Below are positions 17,503-26,293 of a DNA stretch of 64,000 bases, in pieces. The stretch covers positions 2,122,186-2,186,185 of the forward strand of contig NZ_LFMD02000002.1 of assembly GCF_015776785.2 (NCBI RefSeq). Reading direction: 5' to 3'. Source of the DNA: Kitasatospora sp. SUK 42 (GTDB taxonomy: Bacteria > Actinomycetota > Actinomycetes > Streptomycetales > Streptomycetaceae). The notes below the pieces were generated by a model. That model worked only from the letters and a program-made list of their open reading frames with translations. It was not told the DNA's origin and made no database searches. Position 1 is the first letter of the stretch. Each line of letters begins with the position of its first letter. The position numbers and the translations under genes are program-made.

Positions 17503-19415
17503 CCGCCACCACCACCCCGGTCCACTCGGCTGCCGGGACGCAGCCGGCGAGCGCCGGGCCGTACCACCCGACCGATCTGCTGCTGGCCGTCGAACACGTC
17601 GAGCAGGCGCTGACGCGCGAGCCCGGTTCGCCGGCGGCACGGGCGCTCGTCGACGCCGGCGTCGCCTTCCTGTTCCGCACGGACGAACTGGCCGAAGGGC
17701 TCGACGAGCTCTTCGGCGGCGTGAGCCAGTACCCGTGGCGTCCGCTGACGGACAGCGACGACGTGATCGCCTTCTCGCCGGTCGGCACGGTCGTCTTCGA
17801 CGACTCGGCGCCGGACGCCGCCGAGTCGGCACTGCGCGGCCTGCTGCTGGCCTGGGCGTCCGGCGACGACGTCATCGTCCGGACCGCACGGCCGCAGTGG
17901 TGGCGCACGGTCGAGGACCTGCTGCGGGCCCCGGGCTTCCCGCTGCCCGCCCTGCGGACCGCCGAGCCGGGCGAGTCCTTCCCGGACGCCGTCGTGGTCG
18001 ACGTCCCGCCGCTGCCGGCGGTCGGCGGCGCCACCACGGACGCCGACGTCGACGCCCGGCGCTTCCGGCTCGACTGCACCTCCGGCTGGGCCCAGGGGCT
18101 GTCCCGGCGCGAGTACCTGCCGGGCACCACGCTGGCCCAGGCCCGGGCCGCGGCCGCCGACGGGCTGGACGGCCGGGTCGCGGCGCGCCTGCGCTACCTC
18201 GTCGAGCGCGCCCGGCGCGCCCCGTACTACCAGGGGCTCGACCTGCCGCGGGTGACGGAGCGCGCCGACCTCCAGCGGCTGCCGATCCTCGACAAGGCGG
18301 ACCTGGAGCAGCACTCCCTGCCGACCTCGACCGACCTGAACAGCGGCGACCGGCCCAGCGGCGAGGTCCTGCGCAGCGGCGCCACCGCCGGGACCCCCCG
18401 GTACATCGTCTACTCGCGCGCCGACTGGACCAACATGATCCGCGAGGCGATCCCGGTGCTGTACGCGCTGGGCCTGCGGCCGGGCGACCGGGTCATCAAC
18501 ACCCTGTTCGGCGGGGAGCTCTACGGCGGACTGGTGACCAGTCAGAACGAGCTCTCCCGGATGCCGGTGGAGACCTACACCGTCGGCGGCCGCGCGAACG
18601 CGGACCACATCCTGATGCTGGTGCGCAGCTTCGACGCCAACGCCGTGCTGGGCATGCCCTCCCTGCTGCTGCCGGTGCTGCGGGCCTCCAAGGCCGCCTT
18701 CCCCGAGCTGCGGATCGAGAAGGTGCTGTACGGCGGCAGCCCGATGATGGAGACCGACAAGCAGTGGCTCCGCGACGAGCTGGGCGCCAAGGTCGTGGCC
18801 AGCATCCTCGCCGCCAACGACGGCGCCCAACTCGGCTACCAGTGCTCCGAGATGAGCGGGACGCTGCACCACGTCTGCGACGACTACAACCTCATCGAGG
18901 TGGTGGACGAGCAGGGCGGGCCGCTGCCCGACGGCGAGGTCGGCGAACTGCTGGTGACCAGCCTGCAGAAGCTGGAGGGGCCGCTGATCCGCTACCGGAT
19001 CGGCGACATCGGCCGCATCTACGAGCACAGCTGCGGCTGCGGCCTGAGCGGCCGGGTGCTGGAGTACCTGGGGCGCTCCGACGGACAGATCAAGGCCCAC
19101 GCCCAGACCATGCTCTACGGGGACGTCGTGGCCGAGCTGGCCGCCTTCGAGGTCTCCGAGGTGCAGATCGAGATCGCCTCCCGCGACCGGCACGAGTCCA
19201 TCGTGATCCGGACCGAGTCCACCCGCCCGCTGGATCCGGCGGAGGTGAAGGCGCACCTGGAGTCGAAGTTCAAACTCCTCGGCGGGCAGCAGGAATGGGA
19301 GGAGGACGAGTTGCTGTTCCACTTCGCTGTGGAATGCCTCGGCGAGGGCGAGCTGCCGCGCCACCCGGTCAGCGGCAAGGTCCGCGGCGTGATCGACCGG
19401 CGGGTGGAGTCGTGA
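17499..19415 (+). CDS. Acyl-activating enzyme (PaaK/LuxE-like) with extra N-terminal domain
   Basis: This 638-residue protein starts at GTG 17499 behind AGGAGGT and overlaps the upstream stop. The C-terminal two thirds (from about residue 215) are a phenylacetate-CoA ligase/LuxE-type adenylating enzyme: RSGATAGTPRYIVYS (A3 equivalent), LYGGSPMM, ANDGAQLGYQ, RYRIGDIGR (A7) and CGCGLSGRVLEYLGRSD (A8, with the CxCG seen in PaaK relatives). The first 200 residues are not part of that family. The stretch VIAFSPVGTVVFDDSAP and the following ALRGLLLAWASGDDVIVRTA faintly recall the aldehyde-dehydrogenase/LuxC fold, but this is weak. It probably activates a carboxylic acid for the KAS III or the ALAS-like enzyme (inference). 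Confidence 0.85.
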   Translation: MTATTTPVHSAAGTQPASAGPYHPTDLLLAVEHVEQALTREPGSPAARALVDAGVAFLFRTDELAEGLDELFGGVSQYPWRPLTDSDDVIAFSPVGTVVFDDSAPDAAESALRGLLLAWASGDDVIVRTARPQWWRTVEDLLRAPGFPLPALRTAEPGESFPDAVVVDVPPLPAVGGATTDADVDARRFRLDCTSGWAQGLSRREYLPGTTLAQARAAAADGLDGRVAARLRYLVERARRAPYYQGLDLPRVTERADLQRLPILDKADLEQHSLPTSTDLNSGDRPSGEVLRSGATAGTPRYIVYSRADWTNMIREAIPVLYALGLRPGDRVINTLFGGELYGGLVTSQNELSRMPVETYTVGGRANADHILMLVRSFDANAVLGMPSLLLPVLRASKAAFPELRIEKVLYGGSPMMETDKQWLRDELGAKVVASILAANDGAQLGYQCSEMSGTLHHVCDDYNLIEVVDEQGGPLPDGEVGELLVTSLQKLEGPLIRYRIGDIGRIYEHSCGCGLSGRVLEYLGRSDGQIKAHAQTMLYGDVVAELAAFEVSEVQIEIASRDRHESIVIRTESTRPLDPAEVKAHLESKFKLLGGQQEWEEDELLFHFAVECLGEGELPRHPVSGKVRGVIDRRVES

Positions 19416-20761
19416 TGGCGAAGGAACCGGTGTCCGCGCTGCTCAACGCGGAACTCGCCAGGCCCGGCAGCCCGTTGCAGTCGATCGACCCCCGGCAGCA
19501 CCCCGTCCTCGCCGACCTGAAGCGCGCCCGGTACCTGAGCCGGCCGCTGGTCTACCCCGAGTCGGAGCTGCGCGCCTTCGGAGCCGATCTGCTCGGCACG
19601 GTCGAGTTGCTGACGGCCCTGCCGAAGCGGCTGTTCGACGGCGACGTCGCGCGGACCTGCCAAGCGCTGGGCCTGGACCCGCGCAAGGCCGAGCTGGTCG
19701 GGGAGTTCGAGCAGCAGAGCCCGTCGCGCTTCGGCCGGATCGACTCCTACCACGACGGCGAGGCGCTGCGGATCCTGGAGTTCAACGTCGGCGGATCCGT
19801 GGGCGGCCAGGAGTGGGTGGAGCCGCTGGCGGACATGTTCTGGGCCAACGACGCCTTCCGCGAGTTCGGGACGGCGCACGGCCTGCACTACCTGAAGCAG
19901 ACCAAGCTGCTGGCCGAAGCGCTGCGGTCCTCCGCCGCCCCCGTCACCTCGGGCCGCGACCCGGTCATCGCCATGGTCGAGGGCACGGGCGGCCTCGACC
20001 TCTACGCCGAGGGCTCGTGGTTCCTGCTGCACCGCCTGCTGGAGGCCGAGGGGCTCGACTGCCGGATCGGCGAGGTCCACGAGCTGGAGGTGACCGCCTC
20101 CGAGGTGCGCTTCCAGGGCCGGCGGGTGGACCTCGTGTACCGGCTGTTCGACCTGGACCAGGTCGTCGACGACCCGGACGCCTGGCGCACCACGGTGCGG
20201 CTGCGGGATGCTCACCGGTCCGGACAGGTCGCGCTGTGGGCCCCGCTGGAGTGCGATCTGATCGACAACAAGCGGTTCCTGGCGTACCTGTCGGACCCCC
20301 GGCTGCGCGGTCACATGTCGCAGGACGAACGGGACATGGTGGACCGGGTGCTGCCGTGGACCCGCGCCCTGGTACCGGGTGCGGCGGGGCTCGACGAGGT
20401 GGTCGCGGACTGCCGTGAGCGCCGCGAGCACCTGATCCTCAAGCCCGACGCCGGTTTCGCCAGCCGGGGCATCACCTGCGGCTGGCTGGTCTCCGACGAG
20501 CAGTGGGCCGACGCGCTGCGCCGCGGCGCCGCCGAGGGCGCGGTGGCCCAGCAACGGGTCGTCCCCCGCGAGGAGGTGGCGGTGAACGTCGAGACCGGCC
20601 TCACGGAGTCCTGGGACGCGTGCCTGGGCCTGTACTGGGTCCCGGGCGGTCTGGGCGGCGGCGGCGGGCGGCTCGTACACTCCGGCGAACCGGCCGACTC
20701 CACCGACCGGCGCCTGTCCCCGATGTTCCTGTACCCGGACCAGGACACCGACCGCCACTGA
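19415..20761 (+). CDS. Second ATP-grasp ligase (glutathionylspermidine-synthase-like)
   Basis: This 448-residue protein has the order of elements seen in the glutathionylspermidine synthase/pre-ATP-grasp group: GRIDSYHDGEALRILEFN, then VDLVYRLFDLDQVVD, then LIDNKRFLAYLSD, then the ATP site LILKPDAGFASRGITCG and a C-terminal strand with EEVAVNVETGLTESW. It differs clearly from the first ATP-grasp of the operon and probably makes a different amide bond. Start ATG 19415 shares one base with the upstream stop (TGATG); a GTG three bases earlier is also possible. Family call is by pattern memory. Confidence 0.75.
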   Translation: MAKEPVSALLNAELARPGSPLQSIDPRQHPVLADLKRARYLSRPLVYPESELRAFGADLLGTVELLTALPKRLFDGDVARTCQALGLDPRKAELVGEFEQQSPSRFGRIDSYHDGEALRILEFNVGGSVGGQEWVEPLADMFWANDAFREFGTAHGLHYLKQTKLLAEALRSSAAPVTSGRDPVIAMVEGTGGLDLYAEGSWFLLHRLLEAEGLDCRIGEVHELEVTASEVRFQGRRVDLVYRLFDLDQVVDDPDAWRTTVRLRDAHRSGQVALWAPLECDLIDNKRFLAYLSDPRLRGHMSQDERDMVDRVLPWTRALVPGAAGLDEVVADCRERREHLILKPDAGFASRGITCGWLVSDEQWADALRRGAAEGAVAQQRVVPREEVAVNVETGLTESWDACLGLYWVPGGLGGGGGRLVHSGEPADSTDRRLSPMFLYPDQDTDRH

Positions 20762-20816
20762 GGCGCCCCGATCCCGCTTCCCACACCCGCCAGCCCCCAA
20801 CCCCAGGACGGAGACG

Positions 20817-21821
20817 ATGTCTTCCACCTTCCGCGCCGTGCACCAGGTGGCGCGACCCGACGGCGCTCCCGGCGCCGAACACTTCGCCGTCGTGGAGCAT
20901 CCGCTCCCCGCGGTCGAACCCGGCACCGCCCTGGCGGAGAACATCTACCTGTCCGTCGACCCGTACATGCGCGAGCTCATGGACGAGGAGTGGCCGCTCC
21001 ACGAACCGCTCGGGTACGGCCGGGCCATCGGCCGCATCGTGCGCTCCGGCGACCCCGACCTCAAGGTGGGCGACCTGGTGGAGCACGGCGGAGGCTGGAG
21101 CACGCACTCCCTGATCCGGCACGGCTACGGACGGGTGATCCGGCCCGCGGCCGGCGTGTCGACGGCGACGTACCTGTCGGTGCTCGGCGCGACCGGCCTG
21201 ACCGCCTACGTGGGCGTCCGCGAGATCCTCCGGGTCCAGTCCGGGGAGGCGGTCTACGTCTCGGCGGCCGCCGGCGCGGTCGGCGGCGTGGCCGGCCAGA
21301 TCGCGAAGCTGGCCGGCGCCGGGCCCGTGGTCGGCAGCGCCGGCTCGGCGGCGAAGGCCCGTCACGTGGTCGAGCGGCTCGGCTTCGACGCGGCCTTCGA
21401 CTACCACGACGGGCCCGTGGCCGAACTGCTCGCGAAGGTGGCCCCGAACGGCGTCGACGCGGTGCTGGAGGGCGTGGGCGGCGACCACCTGGAGGCGGCG
21501 ATCGGCGCCACCCGCGAGTTCGGCCGGATCGCCTGGGTCGGCGCGATCTCCCAGTACAACCACCCCGACCGGCCGCCGTCCGCCCCCCGGAACCTCTACG
21601 CCGTCTCGGACCGCAGCATCCACCTGCGCGGCTACCAGGTACGGCACTTCATGCACCTGCGGCAGGAGGCGCAGTCCTGGCTGACGCCCCATCTGCAGGC
21701 CGGACGGATCGTCGCCGACGAGCAGATCGTCGAGGGCTTCGACCACGTCGTCGAGGCGTTCCTCGGCGTGATGCGGGGCGACAACACCGGCAAGATGCTC
21801 GTCCGCGTCGGGGAGGAGTGA
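20817..21821 (+). CDS. NADPH-dependent MDR reductase (prostaglandin/alkenal reductase-like)
   Basis: This 334-residue medium-chain dehydrogenase/reductase is of the zinc-free PTGR/leukotriene B4 dehydrogenase subfamily, which reduces conjugated C=C bonds. The signs are SVDPYMRELM near residue 45, the nucleotide site YVSAAAGAVGGVAGQIAKLAG, and ISQYNHPDRP followed by the C-terminal KMLVRVGEE. No structural-zinc cysteine cluster is present. It follows the ATP-grasp gene by 55 bp behind GGACGGAG and probably reduces an enone or enoyl intermediate of this pathway (inference). The MFS exporter gene begins 3 bp beyond its stop. Confidence 0.88.
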   Translation: MSSTFRAVHQVARPDGAPGAEHFAVVEHPLPAVEPGTALAENIYLSVDPYMRELMDEEWPLHEPLGYGRAIGRIVRSGDPDLKVGDLVEHGGGWSTHSLIRHGYGRVIRPAAGVSTATYLSVLGATGLTAYVGVREILRVQSGEAVYVSAAAGAVGGVAGQIAKLAGAGPVVGSAGSAAKARHVVERLGFDAAFDYHDGPVAELLAKVAPNGVDAVLEGVGGDHLEAAIGATREFGRIAWVGAISQYNHPDRPPSAPRNLYAVSDRSIHLRGYQVRHFMHLRQEAQSWLTPHLQAGRIVADEQIVEGFDHVVEAFLGVMRGDNTGKMLVRVGEE

Positions 21822-21824
21822 CCG

Positions 21825-23069
21825 ATGTTCAAGGCCTTCGCGTCCTATCGAGGACTCCTGGCGCTCCCCGGAGCGCGCACCCTGTTCTTCGTCGGCCTGC
21901 TCGCCCGCCTCCCGTTCACGGCGGCCTCGATGGCCCTCGCCCTGCACGTCGTCATCGACCTGGACCGCGGCTACGGCGCGGCGGGGCTCGCGGACCTGAT
22001 GCTGACCGTCGGCGGGGCCATGGGCGCACCCCTGCTGGGCCGTTCCCTGGACCGCTTCGGCGTGCGCCCGGTGGTGCTGGTCACCGGCGCGGTCGACGCC
22101 GTGTTCTGGGTCGGCGCGCCCTACCTCAGCTATCCGTGGCTGCTCGCGGCGTCCCTGGTGGCCGGGTTCATGGGGCTGCCCGTGTTCACGACCATCCGTC
22201 GGGCGATCGCCACGCGCATCCCCTCCGAGCACCAGCGGAAGGCGTTCGCCCTCGACGCGATCCTCGTCGAGGTGGTGTTCATGGTCGGACCGTCCATCGC
22301 GGTCGGTGCCATCACCATGGTGAACGACGCCACCGCGACGATGACCGGGATCGGCGTGCTCTACCTGGGAGCCGGGCTGCTGCTCACCCGGCTCGCCCCT
22401 CCCCTGGAGGCCGGCGGGGCGACGGCCGGCACCAAGGACTCGGCGGCCCCGGAACCGAGCGGGCTCAGCCTCTGGCTCCGCCCCGGCTTCCTGCTGGTCC
22501 TGGGCGTCAGCATGGCGGCGAACCTCGTCCTGGCCGGCAGCGAGATCTCGATCACCGCCGTCCTGCGCGACATCGACTCCACCGGGTGGGCCGGGATCTG
22601 CGTCGCGATCTGGTGCGCGGCCTCCATGGTGGGCGGGTTCTGGCACGGCGCCACCAGCAAGCCCTGGCGGCTGCCGAGGCTGATGCTGCTGATGGGGCTC
22701 ACCATCGCCCCCGTCGGGATCATCGGCCACGGGGGCTGGTTCTGGCTCGCCCTCGCCCTGCTCCCCTCGGGCTTCATGTGCGCACCGACCCTCGCCTCGG
22801 CCTCCGAGGAGGTCACCCGGGCGGTGCCGGCCTCGGTGGTCGGCCAGGCCGCGGGCCTGCAGGGCTCGGCGATGACCATCGGCGCGGCGATCGGCGCGCC
22901 GCTGGCCGGGGCCGTCATCGACCACTCCGCCCCGGCCTGGGGCTTCGCGGTCACCGGCGGCGTCGGGGCGGCCCTGGCGGCCCTGACGATCGGCTACCAG
23001 TACTTCGCCCGGCCGAAGCCGGTCAAGGCGGCGGAGGAAGAGGAGGCCGACGCCCCGGCGGCGGTCTGA
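21825..23069 (+). CDS. MFS transporter, probable exporter/self-resistance
   Basis: This 414-residue major facilitator protein has about 12 hydrophobic segments and a longer central charged loop near residues 198-215. The loop after helix 2 carries GRSLDRFGVRPV, matching the MFS motif GxLaDRxGxR. It is the last gene of the plus operon, 3 bp after the reductase and ended by a strong bidirectional hairpin. This fits export of the operon product. The tail ends in an acidic stretch (KAAEEEEADAPAAV). Confidence 0.9.
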   Translation: MFKAFASYRGLLALPGARTLFFVGLLARLPFTAASMALALHVVIDLDRGYGAAGLADLMLTVGGAMGAPLLGRSLDRFGVRPVVLVTGAVDAVFWVGAPYLSYPWLLAASLVAGFMGLPVFTTIRRAIATRIPSEHQRKAFALDAILVEVVFMVGPSIAVGAITMVNDATATMTGIGVLYLGAGLLLTRLAPPLEAGGATAGTKDSAAPEPSGLSLWLRPGFLLVLGVSMAANLVLAGSEISITAVLRDIDSTGWAGICVAIWCAASMVGGFWHGATSKPWRLPRLMLLMGLTIAPVGIIGHGGWFWLALALLPSGFMCAPTLASASEEVTRAVPASVVGQAAGLQGSAMTIGAAIGAPLAGAVIDHSAPAWGFAVTGGVGAALAALTIGYQYFARPKPVKAAEEEEADAPAAV

Positions 23070-23077
23070 CGCTCCGT

Positions 23078-23116
23078 CGACGAGGCCGCACCCGCTCGGC
23101 GGGTGCGGCCTCGTCG
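23078..23116. terminator. Bidirectional terminator between two convergent operons
   Basis: A perfect 17-bp inverted repeat (23078-23094 with 23100-23116) has a 5-nt loop. It starts 9 bp after the MFS stop and lies 11 bp before the stop of the opposite-strand hydrolase, so it can end both operons. Confidence 0.88.
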
Positions 23117-23126
23117 CGTGCGTTTC

Positions 23127-23846
23127 TCAGGATGCTCCGATCTCCCCCGCGCCCGCGGCGTCGAGCAGGATGCGGGCGAGTTCGCCCGGGCGGGAGAACA
23201 TCGGCCAGTGGCCGGTGCGCAGTTCGACCAGGCGCCAGTGCTCGCCGGCCGGCAGCTCGGCCAGGTCCTGCGCGGACGGCTCCTCGCCGGCGGGCAGGCA
23301 CAGGACGTACGTGCCGGGGAGTTCGCCGAGCGGCCTGGTCAGGGCGGCGGGCTCGGTGAGGGTGGCGCCCGGGTGCGGGGTCGAGCCGGCGACGATGCGG
23401 GCGATCTGTTCGTCGGTCAGGTCATGGCCCGCGAAGTGGGCGGCGGTCGCGCGCGGCCAGTGGCCGCCGTTGGCGGCGAGCTCCCCGACCAGCTCCCGTC
23501 CGCCGTCCGGCCAGCCCTGGGCGAAGGACTCGCCGTCGACCGGGACGGCGGCGTCGACGAGGACGATCCGGGCCAGCCGTTCGCCGATCCGCCCCGCGGC
23601 CTGCCCGGCCGGGACGCCCGCGTAGCTGTGGCCGACCAGGACGACCTCGCGCAGGTCCAGGCGCTCGACCTCGGCCACGATGTCCCGGACGTGGGTCTGC
23701 TGCCCGGCCGGGGTGCCCCGCTTCTCGGCCAGCCCGGACAGCGTCAACGGGTGCACGCCGTGCCCGGCCGCCCGCAGCCGCGGCGCCACGTCGTCCCAGG
23801 CCCAGGCCCCGAGCCGCGCGCCCGCGACCAGTACGAAGTTCACCAT
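23127..23846 (-). CDS. Alpha/beta hydrolase (esterase/salicylate-esterase-like)
   Basis: This 239-residue small alpha/beta hydrolase starts straight into the first strand (MVNFVLVAGARLGAWAWDDV), with the oxyanion region early and the nucleophile elbow GHSYAG. The catalytic His is in RTGHWPMFSRP near the end. The outline fits the plant-esterase/EstC-like group with short lids. It is the last gene of the minus operon, 68 bp after the methyltransferase-like gene, and may have its own promoter. A role in product release or resistance is possible but not shown. Confidence 0.85.
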   Translation of the reverse strand: MVNFVLVAGARLGAWAWDDVAPRLRAAGHGVHPLTLSGLAEKRGTPAGQQTHVRDIVAEVERLDLREVVLVGHSYAGVPAGQAAGRIGERLARIVLVDAAVPVDGESFAQGWPDGGRELVGELAANGGHWPRATAAHFAGHDLTDEQIARIVAGSTPHPGATLTEPAALTRPLGELPGTYVLCLPAGEEPSAQDLAELPAGEHWRLVELRTGHWPMFSRPGELARILLDAAGAGEIGAS

Positions 23847-23914
23847 GATCGCACCGTAGCGGAGCGGCCGGGCCTCCGTCGTGCGGATATTCCGCTGCCC
23901 GGCCGAACGGGGCC

Positions 23915-24661
23915 TCAGGCGCCGCCCTCCCGGTGGCGCCACCGCACCGGGTCGACGGCGGCCGCCCCGGGTGGGACGGTCCGTGCCCGAGCCCGGTACC
24001 GGGCGCAGGAGAGCACCAGCAGCTCGTCGCTGCCGGGCTGGAACTCGTAGGCCACCCGTTCCACCCGGCTCGCGATCCCGAGCCCGCCGAGCTCCTCGCG
24101 CAGCCGGTCGAGCCCCGGGTGCCGTTCGCCGGTGTCGTACACCGTGACCGGGAAGATCCGGACCTCGCGCCGTGCCACCCGGGCGAGCTCCAGCAGCCCG
24201 GCGCGGAGGAAGTCCTCCCCCAGCCGGTTGCCGTACGAGAACAGCAGGTGCGAGCTGAGCACCAGGTCGAAGGAGCCGTTGTGGAAGGGGAGTTCGGGCA
24301 GCTCGCCGGCGATGTAGCGTTCCGGACGGGCGGCGATGTCGGCCCGGAACAGCCGGGCGTTGCCGATCCACTGGCGGGCCAGGTCGTGCGGGTCCGCGTA
24401 CCAGGACCAGACGAAGTCCTTCGCCTCCCGCACCAGCGTCGGGCACTTGAACCTGGTCTCCAGCTCCACCATCAGGCCCAACTCCTCCCGATGGAAGGCG
24501 TATTCGCGGTCCACCGCCACCGCGTCGACCCCCCGCCGCCCGGCCTCGGCGACGAAGCTCGCGGCGCCGGCCGGGCAGTCGAGGATGCGCTGTTCCAGGT
24601 CGCGCTCGGTGAGTGCGAACATCGCGCGGTAGTCCGCGAAGGAGCGGGCGCTGACCAGCAC
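23915..24661 (-). CDS. Class I SAM-dependent methyltransferase-like protein
   Basis: This 248-residue protein has a Rossmann methyltransferase core. ILDCPAGAASFVAEAGRRG (motif I), ending in VDAVAVD for the ribose-binding acid, and LPFHNGSFDLVLSSHLLF (motifs II/III) are both clear. Start GTG 24661 lies 4 bp after the SDR stop, with GGTGAGG directly before it, so it is coupled to the SDR. Similar proteins are often annotated only as methyltransferase-domain proteins. Whether this one methylates a product of the operon or has lost activity cannot be told from sequence. Confidence 0.8.
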   Translation of the reverse strand: MLVSARSFADYRAMFALTERDLEQRILDCPAGAASFVAEAGRRGVDAVAVDREYAFHREELGLMVELETRFKCPTLVREAKDFVWSWYADPHDLARQWIGNARLFRADIAARPERYIAGELPELPFHNGSFDLVLSSHLLFSYGNRLGEDFLRAGLLELARVARREVRIFPVTVYDTGERHPGLDRLREELGGLGIASRVERVAYEFQPGSDELLVLSCARYRARARTVPPGAAAVDPVRWRHREGGA

Positions 24662-24665
24662 CGCC

Positions 24666-25415
24666 TCACCCCCGCCCGACGAACGGCATGGTGGCCGGCA
24701 GCACCACCAGGGACTGGATGACGGTGTCCGGCGGCTGCGAGGCCATCAGCAGCAGGGCCTCGGTGAAGCGCTCCACCGGGATGGTCGCCTCCACCGCCAT
24801 CGTCCCGTCCGCCTGCATCGCGGCCGGCTGCGGACGGCCGTCCGGTGGGGCGACGTTTCCGACGTCGATCTGCCCGCAGGAGATGCCGTACGGGCGGCCG
24901 TCCAGGGCGAGCACCTTGGTGAGGCCGAGGACGGCGTGCTTGGCGGCCGTGTAGGCGGCGGAGTTGGGGCGGGGCACGTGCGCCGAGGGCGCGCCGTTGT
25001 TGATGATCCGCCCGCCCTGCGGGGTCTGGGTGCTCATCAGCCGGAAGGCCTCGCGGGCGCAGAGGAAGCTGCCGGTGACGATGGTGTCGAGCACCCGGTT
25101 CCAGTCCGCGAACGGGGTCTCGGTGATCGGCCGGCGCGGGGCGGCGGCGCCCGCGTTGTTGAACAGCAGGTCCAGCCGGCCGTACCGGTCGCGGACGGCG
25201 TCGAAGAGCCGGGTGACCTCCTCGGGGCTGCGGATGTCGGCCGGTACGGCCAGCACCCGGTCGGGCCCGGCGTCCGCGAGCGCGGCGGTCTCCTCCAGCG
25301 CCTCCTTGCGCCGCCCGGCCAGCACCACCGTCCAGCCCGCCGACAGCAGGGCCAGCGAGGAGGCGCGGCCGAGCCCGCTGCCGCCTCCGGTCACCAGCGC
25401 GATCCGTCCGTTCAC
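24666..25415 (-). CDS. Short-chain dehydrogenase/reductase
   Basis: This 249-residue classical SDR has the NAD(P) site TGGGSGLG, then NNAG (LLFNNAGAAAP), and the active-site Ser, Tyr and Lys in NNGAPSAHV and AAYTAAKHA. An Arg pair after the second strand (LAGRRKEAL) favours NADP(H). Start GTG 25415 overlaps the upstream oxygenase stop (GTGA). It should interconvert an alcohol and a ketone in the pathway of the NRPS-containing operon (inference). Confidence 0.9.
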   Translation of the reverse strand: MNGRIALVTGGGSGLGRASSLALLSAGWTVVLAGRRKEALEETAALADAGPDRVLAVPADIRSPEEVTRLFDAVRDRYGRLDLLFNNAGAAAPRRPITETPFADWNRVLDTIVTGSFLCAREAFRLMSTQTPQGGRIINNGAPSAHVPRPNSAAYTAAKHAVLGLTKVLALDGRPYGISCGQIDVGNVAPPDGRPQPAAMQADGTMAVEATIPVERFTEALLLMASQPPDTVIQSLVVLPATMPFVGRG

Positions 25416-26281
25416 GGCGCCCACGTCTCCCCCTCGTTCAACCAGATCCGCAGCATCCGCCGGGCGTGCGGCCCCGGTTCGTCCACGTACGCGGAACGCC
25501 CGTGCAGCACCCTGCTGTTGCGGATGATCAGCAGGTCTCCGGCGGCCATCGGCAGGCCGAAGGCGATCTCCGGCCGGTAGAGCACCTCGTCCAGCACGCC
25601 GAGCGCCTCCCATTGACGGTCGGTCAGCGCCGGGCCGCCACGGTCCGGGGAGGAGCGGACGGTGCGGGTCTGGTAGTAGCAGCCGATCGTCCCGTCCCTC
25701 CGGGAGTAGAGGATCGGGGTGACCACGACCTGGGGGCCCGCCCGGCCGGTCCGGTCGAAGGTCCACTCCTCGCGGAGGGTGGCCAGTGCGTCCGGCCGTT
25801 CCAGCCCGATCAGGTCGTGCACGTGACGGGCGCTCGCCAGCTTGGTCAACCCGCCGCCGTGGTAGGCGGGTTGGAGACAGAGCAGGACGAGGAGGTCGCA
25901 GGTGTCGCAGTGGAAGCCCAGTTCGGTGTTGCCGTCGCCGTCCTGGTCCCGCAGCACCGAGGTGAGGTCGCCGCGCCCGTTCTGCGGCACGATCCGGCCG
26001 TAGTCCCGCAGCAGGAGGGAGAGCGCCTCGGTGATCTCCTTCTCCGGCAGGGCCGGGTCCATCAGGTTGCCGACATGGGTGAGCCCGACCGAGCCGGCGC
26101 TCTCCCGGACGAAGGCGCGCAGCCGTTCGCGGACCGGCGCGGCCGCGGCCCAGCGCCCGGCGTGGGCGCCGGCCCACAGCTCCTGCCGCTCGCGGTCCGT
26201 CAGCGCCAGCGACCACAGCTCCCGCCGGGCCTCCAACTCCAGGCTGCTCCAGCCGATTTCGGTCACCGTGTGCTCGTTCAT
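25412..26281 (-). CDS. Fe(II)/2-oxoglutarate oxygenase, TauD/clavaminate-synthase-like
   Basis: This 289-residue oxygenase has H124 and D126 in ELGFHCDTCDLL, distal H260 in RVLHGRSAY and the 2-oxoglutarate arginine region in ARRMLRIWL. The overall pattern (LLVLLCLQPAYHGGGLTKLAS, LLIIRNSRVLHGR) fits the TauD branch that acts on amino-acid-like substrates. It lies 12 bp after the aminotransferase gene and overlaps the SDR. Likely roles are hydroxylation or desaturation of an amino acid or amine intermediate (inference). Confidence 0.9.
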   Translation of the reverse strand: MNEHTVTEIGWSSLELEARRELWSLALTDRERQELWAGAHAGRWAAAAPVRERLRAFVRESAGSVGLTHVGNLMDPALPEKEITEALSLLLRDYGRIVPQNGRGDLTSVLRDQDGDGNTELGFHCDTCDLLVLLCLQPAYHGGGLTKLASARHVHDLIGLERPDALATLREEWTFDRTGRAGPQVVVTPILYSRRDGTIGCYYQTRTVRSSPDRGGPALTDRQWEALGVLDEVLYRPEIAFGLPMAAGDLLIIRNSRVLHGRSAYVDEPGPHARRMLRIWLNEGETWAP

Positions 26282-26293
26282 CCGCCTCTCCCC

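Noticed and set aside
13207..19415. C5N (2-amino-3-hydroxycyclopentenone) cassette
   Set aside because: An ALAS and an acyl-activating enzyme are present, but the third C5N gene (amide synthetase) and the polyene or phenolic scaffold genes are absent, and the ligase is PaaK-like.
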